Position numbers and translations under genes: made by a program | Source: Clostridia bacterium | Lineage (GTDB): Bacteria > Bacillota > Clostridia > Oscillospirales > Acutalibacteraceae | Assembly: GCA_017407995.1 (NCBI GenBank) | Contig: JAFQVM010000004.1 | Coordinates: 1 to 64,000, forward strand | Length of the DNA: 64,000 nucleotides | Direction of reading: 5' to 3' | Shown here: positions 17,256 through 26,981 of the stretch, piece after piece | How positions within the stretch are numbered: the first letter of the stretch is position 1 | How the letters are laid out: every line of letters starts with the position of its first letter | Notes under the pieces: model-generated | What the model was told of the DNA's origin: nothing | What the model saw: the letters and a program-made list of their open reading frames with translations, nothing else | The model's database searches: none

Positions 17256-20036
17256 AAGAGCTTCCTTAATGAGCTTGTAGCTAAAATTAAGCAGGCATAC
17301 GAAGGTCTCAAGCCCGACTCTACCGAAGGTCAAATTGTGGCGGAGATGGTTGATGCTACAGAGAGACTTCACGAACTCTTTGTCGAAGCTTTGATGGATG
17401 CTACGGAGAATTATCAGAGTGCAGAATCCGCTGACAAAAACCCCACATCGAATCTTGATGTGAGGTACTGTGACAGAGATAACACTCCAAACAGCTTTAA
17501 TACCGAGGGCAAGACCTTGACCGAACAGCTTAATGAAGCTTATGAAGCTGCCGAGTCCTTTGACCAACGATATGTTTATGTGGGAAGATTTTCAAATGCA
17601 TTCCGAGAATTGTTAAAAGGCAAAAATGTTATTGTTAATGATTACCCCATAGCAATGAACTACAGAGATGCATATCTTTCAATGCATAGCAAGGATACGG
17701 GAAAATATCACGGAGATGGCATAAACTATCACGACCTTGGTGTTAATGGTTTGGAATCAGCTCTTACTTCCTTTGAATCTCCAAAAGCCATTATGATGTC
17801 AAAGAGGCAAGGAAAGATTGAGCTTGTTCTTCAAGGTGTTGACAAAAAGGGAAAATCTTTGCTTTCAATAGTTGCAATAAACACGAAGACTCAAAACAAC
17901 AGAAAGTTTCTTGATGCACACATAGTTACATCGGTATATGGCAGAAAAAGCATTGAAAAATATATCAGCAATGCAGAAAACGAAGGAAGACTTCTTCTTA
18001 CAAAAAAAGAAGAGACTTCGCAAGGCATTCCCCAAGTACAATACGAGGGCAATATCAACGAAATCTCTTCTAACTACAGTATATCCGATTCCACCGCAAA
18101 AAGTCAAGGAAAATTTTCCGACAGAGATGCAGACTATATGACTGCAGTTGAAAGCGGCGATACGGAAACTGCACAGAGAATGGTTGATGAAGCTGCAAAG
18201 AATGCAGGATATAATTCACCTATGCTTTATCACGGCACACAGTCATTCGGATTCACTGAATTTGACCTTTCAAGAATGGATGATAAGAGGTCGATATTCC
18301 TCACAAGCAATAACAAAATTGCATCTACATACTCAGGAGTTGGCGGAACAAGAAAGGTTTCTGCATCGTACAACAAAGACATTGACGGCATGAAGCTTGA
18401 AAAAGTTACCGATGAGCTTAATGCTTTGAGTGACGAATATTACAAGGGTGCATTGGATTACAGAAAATACACATACATCGACACCAAATATTCAAATGAG
18501 CTTATCTCAACAGTCAACGATGGTATAGATGCACTGCAAAAAAATGTTTCATCAATTGTTAATCAATACAAAGATGACGGCAAAATATATCAACAGCTTT
18601 TTGCATTAAACAACAAATTGAAGAGATATGAATACCAAAATCTTTCAACACCTATCTATATGCTTCTGCATCACACCGATGTGTTTGCTGAAAACGGCAA
18701 AGAAATCGCAGAGCTTGAAAAAAATATCAGGCTTCTCAACGAGATAAGATTTTTGGATGTTTCCGAAGGGTATGTGGTCAGAGATATGCTTGACGGGTAT
18801 TCTCTTGATTTGTTAGACGAAACAGAAGCAAGGAATGAATTGAAATATCTCAGCTCAAAGGGCAACTATTCAATGTATGCTAAATCCGAAAATCCTCTTG
18901 TGATTGACGGTAAAGGTCAATTGTGGAGAGATATTCGCAATTGGCACGAAAGCGTATATTATCAAAAAGAAAACACAGAGGTGGGTGAGAACGATGAATT
19001 CTATTACTTGATTGACAAAAGAACGGGGGAAGAACTCGAAGACGGCGGCATAATGAAAAATGTTTTTTCGCAGGGAATGACCAAAGCGGAATTGCATAAT
19101 TTTATGCTGAACAAAGCCAATCAGATGTTGAGAATTCAAACGGAAGGCATTTATACCACCCGTGAAATCGCCAAATTCGCAAAAGAACGGGGATATGACA
19201 GTGTTGTTTTTAAGAATATTCTTGACAATGGCGGTATGAACAGCGATGTAGAGATGAACGAAACCGCAGATATCTATGTTTACTTTTCCCCTAACCAAAT
19301 CAAATCCGCTGATTCCGTAATTTACGATGACAACGGCAATGTCATTCCGCTCTCAAAGAGGTTTGACCCAACCAACGATGACATCAGGTATAGCGAGAGA
19401 GGTAAACGTAAAACCGTTTCAAACTATAACGTTGACGAGCACCCCCTTGACAGATATAATAGAATAAAAATAACCAAAACGGAACAATGGAGAATTCATG
19501 ATGCTTTAACGCAACGATATAACAACTCCACAGAATTCCCATTGTATGTGTTTGTATCTATCTTCAACACAAAACTAAACATTGACAATCAATATTGTGT
19601 TAGGTGGTTAAGTTTTGGCGAATTTGAGGTTATTTCAAAGGGTGGCAAAAAGCTCGATACTATAAGGAGGCTTTATGATGAATATCACAAAAGAGGACAA
19701 GATGATGTTCTTGATGGAAGAAATGGAAAACGTGAATATATCAGGCGGAGATATAGTCGGGATGCTTTCAATGTTGGAGACAGAAGCGATGATAGACGAA
19801 ATGCTCCGATATATAATAAACACGCCAAATCTGACGGAAGAAAAGGTGGTCAAAGCACTAATCATAGTGACAAGAACAGCGGCGAAAAACTCTCCGACCG
19901 TGACCCCGATGCCATAACCCCACGAAGCCTTTTGGCTAACGCTCTTGAAGGCACCGTTCAGAACGATATTGAACGGAAGAAACTCGACGAGTACAAGAAG
20001 AAAATCGAGCTTATGAATGCCGAAAATATCTATTGA
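17256..20036 (+). pseudogene. Truncated phage/ICE polyvalent protein (MuF-C and ART-like domains)
   Basis: About 926 codons of an open frame that lacks a real beginning: upstream the frame runs through the tRNA promoter and antisense tRNA, and no start with a ribosome site is found. The first segment (KIKQAYEGLKPDSTEG) is an internal piece of very large mobile-element proteins. A MuF-C-like domain lies at about 17570-18010 (HDLGVNGLESAL, IVTSVYGRKS). An ADP-ribosyltransferase-like domain of the polyvalent type lies at about 18220-19370 (MLYHGTQSF, SIFLTSNNKIASTYSG). A disordered Asp/Arg linker follows, and the frame stops abruptly in the repeat KLDEYKKKIELMNAE. Both ends look cut, so it is a remnant of a prophage or conjugative element. 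Confidence 0.75.
19675..19917 (+). CDS. Small protein overlapping the polyvalent remnant in another frame
   Basis: An 80-residue frame (+1 relative to the long gene) with AAGGAGG directly upstream of a double ATG (19675 or, better spaced, 19678). Its product has a regular amphipathic, protein-like pattern (MMFLMEEMENVNISGGDIVG, then LTEEKVVKALIIVTRTAA). The host frame here is a low-complexity Asp/Arg linker. I do not recognise the family. The ribosome site and composition suggest a real nested gene of the mobile element. Confidence 0.5.
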   Translation: MMNITKEDKMMFLMEEMENVNISGGDIVGMLSMLETEAMIDEMLRYIINTPNLTEEKVVKALIIVTRTAAKNSPTVTPMP

Positions 20037-20061
20037 CTTTAGCATGGTAATGTGATAGTAT
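20033..20061 (+). promoter_or_regulatory. Promoter of the amino acid ABC transporter operon
   Basis: TTGACT at 20033-20038, 17-base spacer, TAGTAT at 20056-20061. The -35 box contains the stop codon of the polyvalent remnant. Confidence 0.75.
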
Positions 20062-20095
20062 ACAATCACACTAAAAATCAACGGAGGGTTAAACA

Positions 20096-20908
20096 ATGAA
20101 AAAAAGAGTAGCAGCACTCGTTCTTGCAGTGCTTATGATGGTTCTTGCATTCGGCTTTACAGGATGCACAGGAAACGAGAAGACAGATTGGGCTTACATA
20201 GAGGACAAGGGCGAGCTTGTAATAGGTATTACATACTTCCAGCCCATGAACTATGAGGGTGCAGATGGAAAGCTTACAGGTTTTGAGACAGAGTTTGCCG
20301 AGGCAGTTTGTGCAAAGCTTAAAGTAAAGCCTGTTTTCCAGAAGATAGATTGGAACAGCAAGGTTCAGGAGCTTAAGTCTAAGAACATTGACGTTATCTG
20401 GAACGGAATGACAGTTCGTGACGAACTTCTGGCTGAGATGGATGTTTCCAGCTCTTATATGAAGAACACTCAGACAGCAGTTATCCGCAAGGCTGATGCT
20501 GATAAGTATAAGGACCTTGCTTCTATGGCAGGTGCTATTGTTGTTGCTGAAGCCGGTTCAGCAGGTGAGGTCGTTGTTAAGGCAGATGCAGGCTTAAGCC
20601 AGAAATACACTCCTGTTGATACACAGGTAAAGACATTCACAGAAGTAAAGGGCAAGACAGCTGATATTGCAGTTGTTGATGCAGTTACAGCAGCAGGTAC
20701 AATTGGTGAGGGTACAAGCTATGATGACCTTATGATACTCAGCAACATAGCTCTTGGCGAGCCTGAAGAGTATGCAATTGGTATCAGAAAGGGCGAAACA
20801 GAACTTACAGCAAAGATTAACGCAGCTATCAAGGAACTCTATGATGACGGCACACTTGATAAGCTTGCAGATAAATATAATCTTACAGGCCGTATTATCG
20901 CTCAGTAA
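20096..20908 (+). CDS. Polar amino acid ABC transporter, substrate-binding lipoprotein
   Basis: A 270-residue protein with a lipoprotein signal (Lys/Arg start, hydrophobic core, FTGC lipobox with Cys near residue 24). The mature part is the family 3 solute-binding fold: GELVIGITYFQPM, FETEFAEAVCAKL, DVIWNGMTV, and the end LYDDGTLDKLADKY. It catches a polar amino acid outside the membrane and hands it to the permease encoded next. The exact substrate cannot be read from sequence. Spacing from GGAGGG to the ATG is good. Confidence 0.92.
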   Translation: MKKRVAALVLAVLMMVLAFGFTGCTGNEKTDWAYIEDKGELVIGITYFQPMNYEGADGKLTGFETEFAEAVCAKLKVKPVFQKIDWNSKVQELKSKNIDVIWNGMTVRDELLAEMDVSSSYMKNTQTAVIRKADADKYKDLASMAGAIVVAEAGSAGEVVVKADAGLSQKYTPVDTQVKTFTEVKGKTADIAVVDAVTAAGTIGEGTSYDDLMILSNIALGEPEEYAIGIRKGETELTAKINAAIKELYDDGTLDKLADKYNLTGRIIAQ

Positions 20909-20929
20909 TAAAACTGATTAAAACTATTA

Positions 20930-20959
20930 CAAGTCCTGCCGTGAGAGCGGCGGGACTTG
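20930..20959 (+). other. Intercistronic hairpin between binding protein and permease
   Basis: A 12-bp stem with one G-T pair (20930-20941 with 20948-20959) lies in the only sizeable gap of the operon, with a weak T-rich stretch after it. It may stabilise the binding-protein message or partly terminate transcription so that binding protein is in excess. Confidence 0.6.
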
Positions 20960-20998
20960 AGTTGTCTTTTAAAATTAAGTTCACAGAGGAATGAAAAT

Positions 20999-21652
20999 AT
21001 GTCCATCGATTTTATAGGTGTTAATCTGCAGCTGTTAGATGGCTTTAAATATACACTTATCTTGTTTTTTGCAACTCTTGCGGCGGCTATACCGCTCGGT
21101 TTGCCGATAGCTTTTGGTTCAATGAGCCGTTTTAAACCTATCAGGTTGATTACCAGAGCATTTGTGTGGGTGATACGTGGAACGCCGCTTATGCTTCAGG
21201 TTATGGTAGTGTTCTATGTGCCGGGATTGCTTTTCGGTATGCCGTTCAAGTCCCGTATGGCGGCGGTTATCATAGCGTTTATAATCAACTATGCCGCATA
21301 TTTCTCGGAGATTTACCGTGGCGGTATTGAGAGCATACCGGTAGGTCAGTACGAGGCGGGACAGGTTTTGGGACTTACAAAGACGCAGACCTTCTTCAAG
21401 GTTATACTCTTTCAGGTTATCAAGCGTATTGTTGCACCCATGAGCAACGAGATAATAACGCTTGTTAAGGATACTTCACTTGCAAGAGTTATAGCGGTTG
21501 GTGAGTTGATAATGGCGGCGCAGGATATAGTCAGCGTGTACGGACTGCTTTGGCCGTTGTTCTATACCGCAATATTCTATCTGATTTTCTGCGGAGTTCT
21601 GACCCTGCTGTTCGGCAAACTTGAAAAGAAACTTGATTATTACAGAGGTTAA
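20999..21652 (+). CDS. Polar amino acid ABC transporter, permease
   Basis: A 217-residue inner-membrane protein of the HisM/GlnP type with about five helices. The EAA-type loop [19 protein letters not shown] contacts the ATPase. The start at 20999 is chosen from AGAGG upstream; a more upstream in-frame start lies in the hairpin and has no ribosome site. The segment [16 protein letters not shown] is a family hallmark. Confidence 0.92.
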   Translation: MSIDFIGVNLQLLDGFKYTLILFFATLAAAIPLGLPIAFGSMSRFKPIRLITRAFVWVIRGTPLMLQVMVVFYVPGLLFGMPFKSRMAAVIIAFIINYAAYFSEIYRGGIESIPVGQYEAGQVLGLTKTQTFFKVILFQVIKRIVAPMSNEIITLVKDTSLARVIAVGELIMAAQDIVSVYGLLWPLFYTAIFYLIFCGVLTLLFGKLEKKLDYYRG

Positions 21653-21654
21653 AC

Positions 21655-22440
21655 ATGGCTATACTTGAAGTTAAAGACCTTAAAAAATCTTTTGGTAAAA
21701 CAGAAGTTTTAAAAGGCATCAGCTTTTCTCTTGAGGAGAAGAACGTACTTGCGATAATCGGCTCATCGGGCAGCGGTAAGACGACGCTTCTGCGCTGTAT
21801 CAATATGCTCGAAACGGCGGATAGCGGACTTATAACCGTTGACGGCAGTGCGATTTTTGATGGTGACAGCGATGAAAAGCTCACAGCTCAGCAGAAGCTT
21901 GAAAATCAGCTTAAGATAGGTTTGGTTTTCCAGTCTTTCAATCTTTTTCCGCAGTATACCGCATTGGAGAATGTAACCCTTGCGGTAAAAGCTCATGCAA
22001 AGAGCCGTCCCGATTTTAAAGAGAATCATAAGGCTATTTATAAAGAGATAGATGAGCTTGGAATGTCACTGCTTAAAAAGGTCGGACTTGAGAACAAGGC
22101 TAATAACTACCCCTGCCAGCTTTCAGGCGGACAGCAGCAGCGTGTATCTATAGCACGTGCAATGGCACTCAATCCGAAGATACTCTTCTTTGACGAGCCT
22201 ACCAGTGCACTTGACCCTGAGCTTACAGGCGAGATACTCAAGGTTATCAAGAGTCTTGCGGCGGAGAAGATGACAATGGTTATCGTCACTCATGAGATGG
22301 CATTTGCCCGTGAGGCTGCGGACAGAATCATTTTCATGGACAACGGAGTTATCGAGGAGGAGGGCACACCTGAAGAGGTTTTTGACCATCCCAAATCCGA
22401 GCGCACCAAAGCGTTTATCGCAGGATATACAGAAGTTTAA
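21655..22440 (+). CDS. Polar amino acid ABC transporter, ATP-binding protein
   Basis: A 261-residue ABC ATPase of the GlnQ/HisP class: Walker A GSSGSGKT (36-43), Q-loop [10 protein letters not shown], signature LSGGQQQR, Walker [14 protein letters not shown], and H-loop VTHEMAFA. It powers the permease two bases upstream. A roughly 15-residue loop with DFKENHK between the Q-loop and the signature is slightly longer than usual. Confidence 0.94.
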   Translation: MAILEVKDLKKSFGKTEVLKGISFSLEEKNVLAIIGSSGSGKTTLLRCINMLETADSGLITVDGSAIFDGDSDEKLTAQQKLENQLKIGLVFQSFNLFPQYTALENVTLAVKAHAKSRPDFKENHKAIYKEIDELGMSLLKKVGLENKANNYPCQLSGGQQQRVSIARAMALNPKILFFDEPTSALDPELTGEILKVIKSLAAEKMTMVIVTHEMAFAREAADRIIFMDNGVIEEEGTPEEVFDHPKSERTKAFIAGYTEV

Positions 22441-22455
22441 TAAAAAAATACATAG

Positions 22456-22484
22456 CGCCGTCACGTTATCGTGACGGCGTTTTA
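22456..22484 (+). terminator. Terminator of the ABC transporter operon
   Basis: Perfect 10-bp GC-rich stem (22456-22465 with 22470-22479), loop TTAT, then TTTT. Confidence 0.9.
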
Positions 22485-22513
22485 TCATATATTTTTTCTT
22501 GCTTTCATAATAT
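22485..22513 (+). promoter_or_regulatory. Candidate sigma-E-type promoter of the spoIVFA/spoIVFB pair
   Basis: TCATATA (22485-22491), 14-base spacer, CATAATAT (22506-22513). The Bacillus sigma-E consensus is KMATATT, about 14 bases, CATACAHT. The same layout precedes spoIIP and yaaL-bofA in this window. This is the weakest of the three. Confidence 0.5.
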
Positions 22514-22546
22514 TTATTATATTGTAAAGCGAGGGTGGTGCTCAAG

Positions 22547-23380
22547 ATGGACGAGGATATAAGCTTTGAGCGAGAACGAAAGACACGTGAAGAATATCGG
22601 GCTCGCAACGGATATTCATCGGGGCAAAATAAAAAAGAGCGCAAGAGCGACGCATTTGTAAAAATAACTGTTATTCAGACAATAGCCTGTGCACTGGCGC
22701 TCGGTATGGTGCTGCTGATGGGAAAAGTGATGCCTGAAAGCTTCAATCAGCTTAAGGCAGGCTATAACAGGATGATGGAAAGGGATATGAATATAAAGGA
22801 CGTGTGGGCGCAGATAAAGGATACAGCGGCTGAGCTTTTTGAGCCTGTGACGGTTATTGAAGAAACTACGGAAGCGGCAGAAGAAACCGAATCATCGGTT
22901 GAAACCACCTTAAACGGAATGGGTAACGCACAAAAGGGGAGCTTAAACACAGATAAGGTCAGCTTTTCACCGTATTATACTACCGTCAGCGCAGTAATGC
23001 CTGTTGAGGGTAGAATCAGTTCACCTTTTGGGTACAGAGAAGACCCGTTTACAGGCGAACTTTCACTTCATACGGGTCTTGATATCGCCTGCGAACAGGG
23101 GAGCCCCATAGCTGCCGCCTTTTATGGAGTTGTGGCAGAGGTTGGAGAAAATGATGTGGCAGGTAAGTATATACGCCTATCCCATTCGGGCGGACTTGAA
23201 ACTTTTTACTGTCATTGCTCTGAGATTTTGGCAACACAGGGAGCGGTTATACGTCAGGGTGAAACTATAGCGCTTGTCGGCTCGACGGGTATGTCAACAG
23301 GTCCGCACTTGCACTTTGAAGTGCGTATAGGCGGCAAACGGCTCAACCCCGAATGGTTGCTCTATGGTATGGAGGTCTGA
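22547..23380 (+). CDS. spoIVFA: SpoIVFA-like membrane protein with M23 peptidase domain
   Basis: A 277-residue protein with one membrane helix (about 45-62), an acidic linker, and a C-terminal LytM/M23 domain. The zinc residues of active M23 enzymes are present: HTGLD (His175, Asp179) and HLHFE (His254, His256). By synteny with the site-2 protease downstream (one-base overlap) it is the SpoIVFA partner that holds and regulates SpoIVFB in the outer forespore membrane. The ATG at 22547 is chosen over GTG 22535, which lies in the ribosome site. A simple cell-wall peptidase remains possible. Confidence 0.8.
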   Translation: MDEDISFERERKTREEYRARNGYSSGQNKKERKSDAFVKITVIQTIACALALGMVLLMGKVMPESFNQLKAGYNRMMERDMNIKDVWAQIKDTAAELFEPVTVIEETTEAAEETESSVETTLNGMGNAQKGSLNTDKVSFSPYYTTVSAVMPVEGRISSPFGYREDPFTGELSLHTGLDIACEQGSPIAAAFYGVVAEVGENDVAGKYIRLSHSGGLETFYCHCSEILATQGAVIRQGETIALVGSTGMSTGPHLHFEVRIGGKRLNPEWLLYGMEV

Positions 23381-23988
23381 TGCAGTTAAGGATAGGAAAA
23401 ACGGTATTTCGCATAGGTTTCCCATTTGCTGCAGCAGTAACCTTGATGCTGTTGCTCGATAAAAGCGGCGCAGCGGTGTCTGCACTTGTGTGCTGTGTGT
23501 TGCATGAGTTAGGACATCTGCTGTGTCTTTTTGCGCTTTCTGCACCGCCTGAACGTGTAACACTCGGAGCTTTTGGTATGCGGATAGATAAAAGCTCTGC
23601 TGAGCTTTCATATCTACACGAGGCTATAACAGCGTTGGCAGGGCCGTTGATAAACTTTTTATTGGCACTTATACTTTTTGTTGTATCGAAATTTATAATA
23701 GCGCCGTGGCTTTTAACTTCTGCGGCACTTAATTTGTGTACCGGACTTTTCAACCTGATTCCTGTTGAGCCTCTTGACGGAGGACGGGCGTTAAAAAATG
23801 CGCTGCTCATCAGGTTTGATGAACAGCGCACAGAAAAGATAATCAATGTTGTGTCACTGATAACACTAATACCGCTAACCCTTGGTGGGATAGCGGTACT
23901 AAAGTTTAGCGGATATAATTTTACTCTGCTGCTTGTCTGTATTTATATAGCGGCATATCTGCTGATGAAAAACAGAGCAGGTAAGTGA
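23380..23988 (+). CDS. spoIVFB: SpoIVFB-like site-2 protease (M50)
   Basis: A 202-residue membrane protease with about six helices. The metal site is HELGH (His42, Glu43, His46) plus Asp133 in NLIPVEPLDGG. In Bacillus this enzyme cuts pro-sigma-K in the mother cell. The start overlaps the stop of the upstream gene (TGATG), behind GGAGG, so the pair is translated together. No CBS domain is present; the Bacillus protein has one, and clostridial homologues are often short. Confidence 0.87.
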   Translation: MQLRIGKTVFRIGFPFAAAVTLMLLLDKSGAAVSALVCCVLHELGHLLCLFALSAPPERVTLGAFGMRIDKSSAELSYLHEAITALAGPLINFLLALILFVVSKFIIAPWLLTSAALNLCTGLFNLIPVEPLDGGRALKNALLIRFDEQRTEKIINVVSLITLIPLTLGGIAVLKFSGYNFTLLLVCIYIAAYLLMKNRAGK

Positions 23989-23990
23989 GT

Positions 23991-25592
23991 TTACCACTCG
24001 TCGTTCTCATCCGCCATAACGGCATATGCACAGCGCATACCGTCAACGGCAGCGGAGACAATGCCTCCTGCATATCCTGCACCCTCGCCACAAGGGTAGA
24101 GACCACGGATATTTGATTGGTATATCTCATCTCTGAGAATACGAACAGGCGATGAACTGCGGGTTTCGGGAGCAGTAAACACGGCTTCGGGCATAGCAAA
24201 ACCGCAGAGCATCTTGTCCATCTTTAAAAGCGCCTGAGCGTATGTGTCAGTAACTTTCTTTGGCAAAATCTTTCTTATGTCGCCCAGCGCAACACCTGTA
24301 GGACAACTCGGCTTTACGGCTCCGAGCTTAACGGAGGGTCTGTCGGCAAGAAAATCGCCTACGAGCTGAGCGGGGGCTGTGTAGTCACCGCCACCTGCCG
24401 CAAAAGCGGCTCTCTCGATTTTGCGTTGCAGCTCAATGCCTGCAAGCGGGTGGTCACTTCCGAAGTTTTCGGGCTCAATTCCTACAAGCAGTGCACTGTT
24501 TGAGTTTTCGGCATCTCTGCCGTATTCGCTCATGCCGTTTACGACTATACCGCCCTCTTCGGATGCAGCGTTAACGACAGTACCACCGGGGCACATGCAG
24601 AATGTGTAAGCACCTCTGCCGTGCTCAGGGTGACAGGCGAGCTTGTAGTCAGCAGCACCGAGAGCGGGATGTCCTGCAAAGCTGCCATATTGCGCTTTGT
24701 CTATGAATTCTCTGGGGTGCTCTATTCTTGCACCTACAGAGAACGGCTTTTGCATCATTTTAACTCCATGTTCATAGAGTGTAGCAACAGTGTCACGTGC
24801 AGAATGTCCTGTGCAGAGAAGAACAGTGTCCGTTTGGAAATCTTCTTCATGACCGTCGGAAATAAGTTTTATACCGTGAATATAGCTGTTGGCTACGATG
24901 ACATCTGTCATTTTGCAGTTGAAACGAATTTCACCGCCCAGAGAGAGTATCTCTTCACGAATATTGCGCACGACCTGTGCAAGTCTGTCTGTCCCGATGT
25001 GCGGTTTAGCGGACCAGCGTATTTCTTCGGGGGCACCGTGAGAAGCCAACTCGTCAATAACAATTCTGCATAGCGGGTCTTTTATACCTGTAGTCAGTTT
25101 ACCGTCAGAAAAAGTTCCTGCACCGCCCTCACCGTATTGTACATTGGATTCGGGATTTAAACGACGGTTTATCCAGAAGTTTTGAACGTCGTTTTGTCTT
25201 TCTTCAATGCGTGCACCACGTTCAATTATAAGCGGTTTAAGCCCTGCACGTGCAAGGACAAGCCCTGCGAACATGCCTGCGGGACCAAAACCGACGATTA
25301 CGGGTCGCAGTTCGCTTGTACGTTTGAGTTCGGGTTCTGTAAAGTCTAAAGGCTTTACAATATCGACTTCAGACCCGCAACGCTTCAAAACAGCCTGCTC
25401 ATCACCGTCAACGTCAACTTCTACGTTATATACAAAGAAAATATTGTCTTTCTTGCGTGAATCCACAGCCTTTTTTGTGATTCTAAGGGAGTGTATTCTA
25501 TTTTCGTCAAGGCGTAAAGCTTTACCGGCAGCACGTCTTAAATCGCTTTCATCCGCAGTCAGCGGAAGTTTTATCTGGTTAATTTTAAGCAT
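23991..25592 (-). CDS. FAD-dependent oxidoreductase, COG2509 type
   Basis: A 533-residue flavoprotein. An N-terminal domain of about 90 residues precedes the FAD Rossmann motif VIVGFGPAGMFAGLVLARAG. Further conserved stretches are QYGEGGAGTFSDGKLTT, LCTGHSARDT and YPCGEGAGYAGGI. The physiological substrate of the family is not known. It overlaps the end of the upstream flavoprotein gene by eight bases, so the two are one transcript. Confidence 0.87.
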   Translation of the reverse strand: MLKINQIKLPLTADESDLRRAAGKALRLDENRIHSLRITKKAVDSRKKDNIFFVYNVEVDVDGDEQAVLKRCGSEVDIVKPLDFTEPELKRTSELRPVIVGFGPAGMFAGLVLARAGLKPLIIERGARIEERQNDVQNFWINRRLNPESNVQYGEGGAGTFSDGKLTTGIKDPLCRIVIDELASHGAPEEIRWSAKPHIGTDRLAQVVRNIREEILSLGGEIRFNCKMTDVIVANSYIHGIKLISDGHEEDFQTDTVLLCTGHSARDTVATLYEHGVKMMQKPFSVGARIEHPREFIDKAQYGSFAGHPALGAADYKLACHPEHGRGAYTFCMCPGGTVVNAASEEGGIVVNGMSEYGRDAENSNSALLVGIEPENFGSDHPLAGIELQRKIERAAFAAGGGDYTAPAQLVGDFLADRPSVKLGAVKPSCPTGVALGDIRKILPKKVTDTYAQALLKMDKMLCGFAMPEAVFTAPETRSSSPVRILRDEIYQSNIRGLYPCGEGAGYAGGIVSAAVDGMRCAYAVMADENDEW

Positions 25593-26805
25593 ATTTTTCT
25601 CCGTAAGTTAATTCTTTTGCCATTTTCTCTCCTGCGAGCAGGCCGGACGACCATGCCCATTGAAGATTAAATCCGCCGCATCCGCCGTCGATGTCGAGAA
25701 TCTCTCCGGAACACCATAGCGATGGAACTATCTTTGACTTTAGTGTGTCTGCTTCAAACTCACGCACATCCGCACCGCCTGAGGTAACCTGTGCGCTGTC
25801 AAAGCCTTTTGTGCCGTTAATTACAACTTCAAAGTGTTTAATCACACGTGAAATTTTGCAAAAGTCATTTTTACTTAGTTTGTCTGATGAAACAGCAGAG
25901 TCGATTCCTGCTTCACGCAGTACGGCGGCACCTACAGCCTTTGGCAATAAGCCATTGAGCATATTTTCGCACTTTGTCGAAAAGTTTGAAAGAAAATCAG
26001 TGATTTCATTTTCAGTCATTGTCGGCAGTAAATCAAGCGTTGCCAAGACGGTTTTGCTGCTTTCGCATTTTCGTGCAGCGACAGAGCTTATCTCCATCGT
26101 TGCTATTCCGGACAAGCCGTAGTCTGTGAAAAGCACTTCGCCTCTGGATTGAACACCGTCAATTTCAATAATCGCATCGTGAACACGCACGCCCTTGAGT
26201 GAACGCATACGTTTGTCAGGCGATGTAAGCTGAACAAGAGAGGGGAAAAGCTTGGTTACATGATGTCCCAATAATTTCAGAAGCTCATAGCCACTGCCGT
26301 CTGAGCCCTGGGTAGGTGCGGCACAGCCGCCTGCAGCAATCAAAAGCTTTTTACACAAGAACTCGTCATTTATAGCGAACCCGCCGGTTGTGGGTTTGAT
26401 TTTTTGAACTTTGGTGTCGCAGAAGATTTCTATTCCGCAGTTTTCTGCCGCAAACCGAAGTGAATCGAGAACGCCCGAAGCGGTGTTGCTTAATGGGTAA
26501 ATACGACCGCTTGAGTCGGTGTAGGTCAGCAGTCCGATAGATTTAAAAAATTCGAGTGTTTTGTCTACATTGTATTTACTTAAAGCAGTGGATGCAAAAT
26601 CCTTGTTTGTGTATGGATGGTCAGCAGCGCCGATATTTGAAAGATTGCATCTTCCGTTACCTGTTGCAAGGATTTTCTTTCCTACTCTCGGCAGACGTTC
26701 GAGCATGGCGATGCTGCTTTTGGGTGCGATTTTTTTTGCGTTTATGGCAGCCGCCAGACCTGAAGCGCTGGCGCCGACGATTATAATGTCAAATTGTTTT
26801 TTCAT
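25585..26805 (-). CDS. BaiN/HI0933-type NAD(P)/FAD-dependent oxidoreductase
   Basis: A 406-residue flavoprotein beginning with the FAD motif DIIIVGASASGLAAA and the family signature GKKILATGNGRCNLSN. The C-terminus has EILDIDGGCGGFNLQWAWSSG. Members are annotated as aminoacetone oxidase or bile-acid dehydroxylation BaiN, but most have no proven function, so no specific role is claimed. First gene of a two-gene unit. Confidence 0.88.
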   Translation of the reverse strand: MKKQFDIIIVGASASGLAAAINAKKIAPKSSIAMLERLPRVGKKILATGNGRCNLSNIGAADHPYTNKDFASTALSKYNVDKTLEFFKSIGLLTYTDSSGRIYPLSNTASGVLDSLRFAAENCGIEIFCDTKVQKIKPTTGGFAINDEFLCKKLLIAAGGCAAPTQGSDGSGYELLKLLGHHVTKLFPSLVQLTSPDKRMRSLKGVRVHDAIIEIDGVQSRGEVLFTDYGLSGIATMEISSVAARKCESSKTVLATLDLLPTMTENEITDFLSNFSTKCENMLNGLLPKAVGAAVLREAGIDSAVSSDKLSKNDFCKISRVIKHFEVVINGTKGFDSAQVTSGGADVREFEADTLKSKIVPSLWCSGEILDIDGGCGGFNLQWAWSSGLLAGEKMAKELTYGEKYA

Positions 26806-26938
26806 TGATAAATCCGCACCTTTTGAGAGTGATTTTTACTATAAAATTATATTATTTGCGGGAGCATCTGTCAACCAAAACACAGCCCAAAAAGAGATAG
26901 TGGAAAGTTTAGTTGAATTTTAAAACTAAAACAATAAA

Positions 26939-26974
26939 CCACTAACTCCATTACGAAGTTAGTGGCCTTTTTTT
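26939..26974. terminator. Terminator between the flavoprotein pair and the SHOCT pair
   Basis: A perfect 9-bp stem CCACTAACT/AGTTAGTGG (26939-26947 with 26957-26965). On the minus strand, where the upstream gene ends at 26982, it is followed by TTTATTGTTTT. The plus side also has seven Ts. Confidence 0.75.
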
Positions 26975-26981
26975 GTACCTG

